Shown here piece after piece: positions 49,631 through 51,207 of a stretch of 51,207 nt of DNA. The notes beneath the pieces were generated by a model that was not told where the DNA came from, made no database searches, and saw only the letters and a program-made list of their open reading frames with translations. The stretch comes from JBFGCA01 sp041567315 (GTDB lineage Bacteria > Acidobacteriota > Thermoanaerobaculia > Multivoradales > JAHEKO01), in the NCBI GenBank assembly GCA_041567315.1, contig JBFGCA010000019.1:1-51207 (forward strand), written 5' to 3'. How positions within the stretch are numbered: position 1 is the first letter of the stretch; the number at the start of each line of letters is the position of its first letter. Made by a program: the position numbers and the translations under genes.

Positions 49631-50769
49631 ACCCGGTCGCAGACCACCAGGGTGAGGTCGTCGGTCAGCGGCTCGTCGCCGACGTGGCGGTCGAAGGCGG
49701 CGAGGATGCGCTGGTGGACGGCGGCCGGGTCGCCCGGCTGGGTGACGAGCTCGCGCAGCCGGCGGAAGCCGAAGGCCTGGCCGCCGGTGCCCAGCGCCTC
49801 GGGGAGCCCGTCGGTGAACAGCACCAGCGAGTCGCCCGGCGCGAGCGTCGCCGTCCCGGCGGTCGGCCGGGCGTCGTCACGCAGACCCAGCGGCAGGGTG
49901 CCGGCGCCCAGCTCTTCGATCCCGCCCGCCGCCCGCCGCAGCAGCGGGAAGGGGTGGCCCGCGCAGACGTAGTCGAGCCGCCCGCCGGCCGGCTCGAGCA
50001 GCGCGTAGAACAGGGTCATGAAGGCGCGGCGGTCGCCGGTGCGGCATAGCGCGGCGTTGAGCAGCCGCGCCACCGCCGGCGGGTCGGGATCGACGTCGAG
50101 GGCGGTCTTGAGGGTCGCGTTGGCGATCGCCATCAGCAGTCCGGCGGCGATGCCATGGCCGCTGGCGTCGCCCATCAGCAGCGCCAGCCGGCCGTCGGCC
50201 AGGAGCTGGAAGTCGTAGTAGTCGCCGCCGACCTCGTTGGCGGTGCGGTAGGAGTGGGCGAAGCGATAACCGGGCAGCTCCGGAGCGGCGCCGGGCAGCA
50301 GATCGCTCTGCAGCTGCCGGGCCACCTCCAGCTCGTCGCGCACCCGCACCCGGTCGACCAGCTCGAGGGCGAACAGCCAGAGCAGAGCGGCCAGCGCGGC
50401 CAGGAACCACACCGGCGAAAAGTCGATGACCAGCCCCCGCGAGCCCAGCTCCAGCCGCGACGGTTGGATCAGGCCGATCAGCGCCAGCGCCAGCGAGACC
50501 ACGAACAGCACTCGCCGGGCCGGGCTCAGCTTGTAGGAGAGACCGAGGAAGACGATCCGTGCGCGGTGCAGCCAGCGGCGCCGGCGGCGCTTCGGCTCGG
50601 CGTCGTACTCGCGGGTCAGCACCCGGTAGGCCTCGACCGCGTCGCGGTCGAACATCCGCCTCAGGTCGCGGACGTTGAGCCCGGCGGTGTAGTCGCGGAC
50701 GAAACCGCGCGCCTGCTCGGCGATCTGCTGCGCTCTGCGGGCGCGCCGTCCCATGGCCCTGGCCGACAT
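49627..50769 (-). CDS. Membrane-anchored SpoIIE-type PP2C phosphatase
   Basis: A 380-residue protein. A cytosolic N-terminal helix region (QQIAEQARGFVRDYTAGLNV, RDLRRMFDRDAVEAYRVLTR) is followed by two membrane helices (about 84-100 and 115-135) and a C-terminal SpoIIE/PP2C domain. That domain carries ARQLQSDLLPG, NEVGGDYYDF (metal Asp), LLMGDASGHGIAAGLLMAIA and DSLVLFTDGLPEALG (metal Asp). Such phosphatases control partner-switch anti-sigma regulation. Start ambiguous: ATG 50769 lies 2 bp from a palindromic element and ATG 50754 is an alternative; neither has a strong ribosome-binding site. The stop codon comes from a repeat arm. Confidence 0.85.
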   Translation of the reverse strand: MSARAMGRRARRAQQIAEQARGFVRDYTAGLNVRDLRRMFDRDAVEAYRVLTREYDAEPKRRRRRWLHRARIVFLGLSYKLSPARRVLFVVSLALALIGLIQPSRLELGSRGLVIDFSPVWFLAALAALLWLFALELVDRVRVRDELEVARQLQSDLLPGAAPELPGYRFAHSYRTANEVGGDYYDFQLLADGRLALLMGDASGHGIAAGLLMAIANATLKTALDVDPDPPAVARLLNAALCRTGDRRAFMTLFYALLEPAGGRLDYVCAGHPFPLLRRAAGGIEELGAGTLPLGLRDDARPTAGTATLAPGDSLVLFTDGLPEALGTGGQAFGFRRLRELVTQPGDPAAVHQRILAAFDRHVGDEPLTDDLTLVVCDRV

Positions 50770-50771
50770 CT

Positions 50772-50936
50772 TAGTGGCCTGTAACACCCAAATCGATAGT
50801 GCCTGAGCGGCCTTCACAGCCGATCTCGGCGTTGCGCCTCCTCGCCATAGTCCCCGCTATGCCTGCGTCGGCGCGCCTGGATCTCGGCCGCGATGGCTCG
50901 CTCATCCACTACCGATTCGAGTGTTACAGGCCACTA
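50772..50936. repeat. 165-bp palindromic element A with conserved core
   Basis: Begins TAGTGGCCTGTAACAC and ends with its reverse complement; the pairing continues with few mismatches for ~40 bp inwards. At the centre (50827-50880) is a core: CGGCGTT, stem GCGCC/GGCGC, TCCTCG on one side and CCTGCGTC on the other, and an apical stem CATAG/CTATG. The core reappears in element B with compensating changes. Sits 2 bp upstream of the phosphatase ATG. No transposase is encoded. Confidence 0.75.
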
Positions 50937-51026
50937 GACCCTTCCGGGCGGCTGGTCGCCGCCCCATCTTCCTCTACGGCGGCGGGCCGAACAGGTTGAC
51001 GAGGTTGACCCCCCACGGGGGCGCCG

Positions 51027-51196
51027 CTAGCAGCCCGTGGTGGAAGTCCGCCCGCCCGTCTGGCGGCGGGGCGGGACCGTCTGCGGCGTTACCGCTCCTC
51101 GACAATGGCCTGGCATTGCCTGCGTCGCGGCGCCTGGCATCCGGCCCCGCCGCGCTCGCCAGCCGACCCGACCGACTTTCACCACGGGCTGCTAGT
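51027..51196. repeat. 170-bp palindromic element B with the same core
   Basis: Arms begin CTAGCAGCCCGTGGTG and end with its reverse complement, with further pairing towards the centre. The central core (51084-51137) carries the same CGGCGTT, TCCTCG and CCTGCGTC strings as element A, but its stems are CCGC/GCGG and CAATG/CATTG. Arms of A and B share no obvious sequence. A solitary arm of the B type lies at 49609-49630. Confidence 0.75.
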
Positions 51197-51207
51197 GTGA
51201 CGTCTCC

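Overview
The window is very GC-rich chromosomal DNA, probably from an Acidobacteriota-type bacterium (Thermoanaerobaculia-like). This is an inference from the GC level, an alpha-2-macroglobulin/PBP1c pair, a heme-sensing kinase beside HybA/HybB-type proteins, and secreted proteins ending in an FxDGFESGDTSxWSxxVP tail. No rRNA or complete tRNA gene was seen, so the placement is tentative.

Positions 1 to about 14300 are an accessory island. It holds a tyrosine recombinase whose catalytic Tyr reads as Cys, decayed pieces of IS256- and IS91-type transposases, a second integrase, RadC (twice), RimK and a phage terminase, and several exported or lipid-anchored proteins (Cys-repeat protein, M23 peptidase, CARDB protein, lipoprotein). 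A GEMM (cyclic dinucleotide) riboswitch lies upstream of the CARDB gene. A GIY-YIG-like protein, a radical SAM protein, a YbjQ-family protein and a Phd/VapC-type toxin-antitoxin pair complete the island.

From 14362 to 32022 the content is more core-like: a PQQ-type beta-propeller, an RHH/PIN toxin-antitoxin pair, pbpC overlapping a large A2M gene, a membrane-anchored SGNH hydrolase, a subclass-B1-like metallo-beta-lactamase lipoprotein preceded by five copies of an intergenic repeat, ornithine carbamoyltransferase, methionyl-tRNA synthetase, and a double CAP-domain secreted protein.

From 33415 to 39769 seven genes form one tightly packed operon: a histidine kinase with c-type heme motifs, two response regulators fused to GcvH-like domains that lack the lipoyl lysine, a pentaheme cytochrome, a Tat-exported four-cluster ferredoxin-like protein, a NrfD/HybB membrane subunit and a one-helix membrane protein. 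I read it as a redox-sensing regulatory unit coupled to a quinone-linked electron-transfer module with no local catalytic subunit. This is the best candidate in the window for a poorly described system.

From 39659 to the end come an M48 peptidase, a DUF502 membrane protein, a fatty-acid/acyl-CoA block (thiolase, class III CoA-transferase, FadJ) interrupted by an RHH-nucleotidyltransferase pair with its own palindromic operator, and a SpoIIE-type phosphatase. The phosphatase is flanked by two ~165-170 bp palindromic elements whose arms differ but whose central hairpin core is conserved with compensatory base changes.
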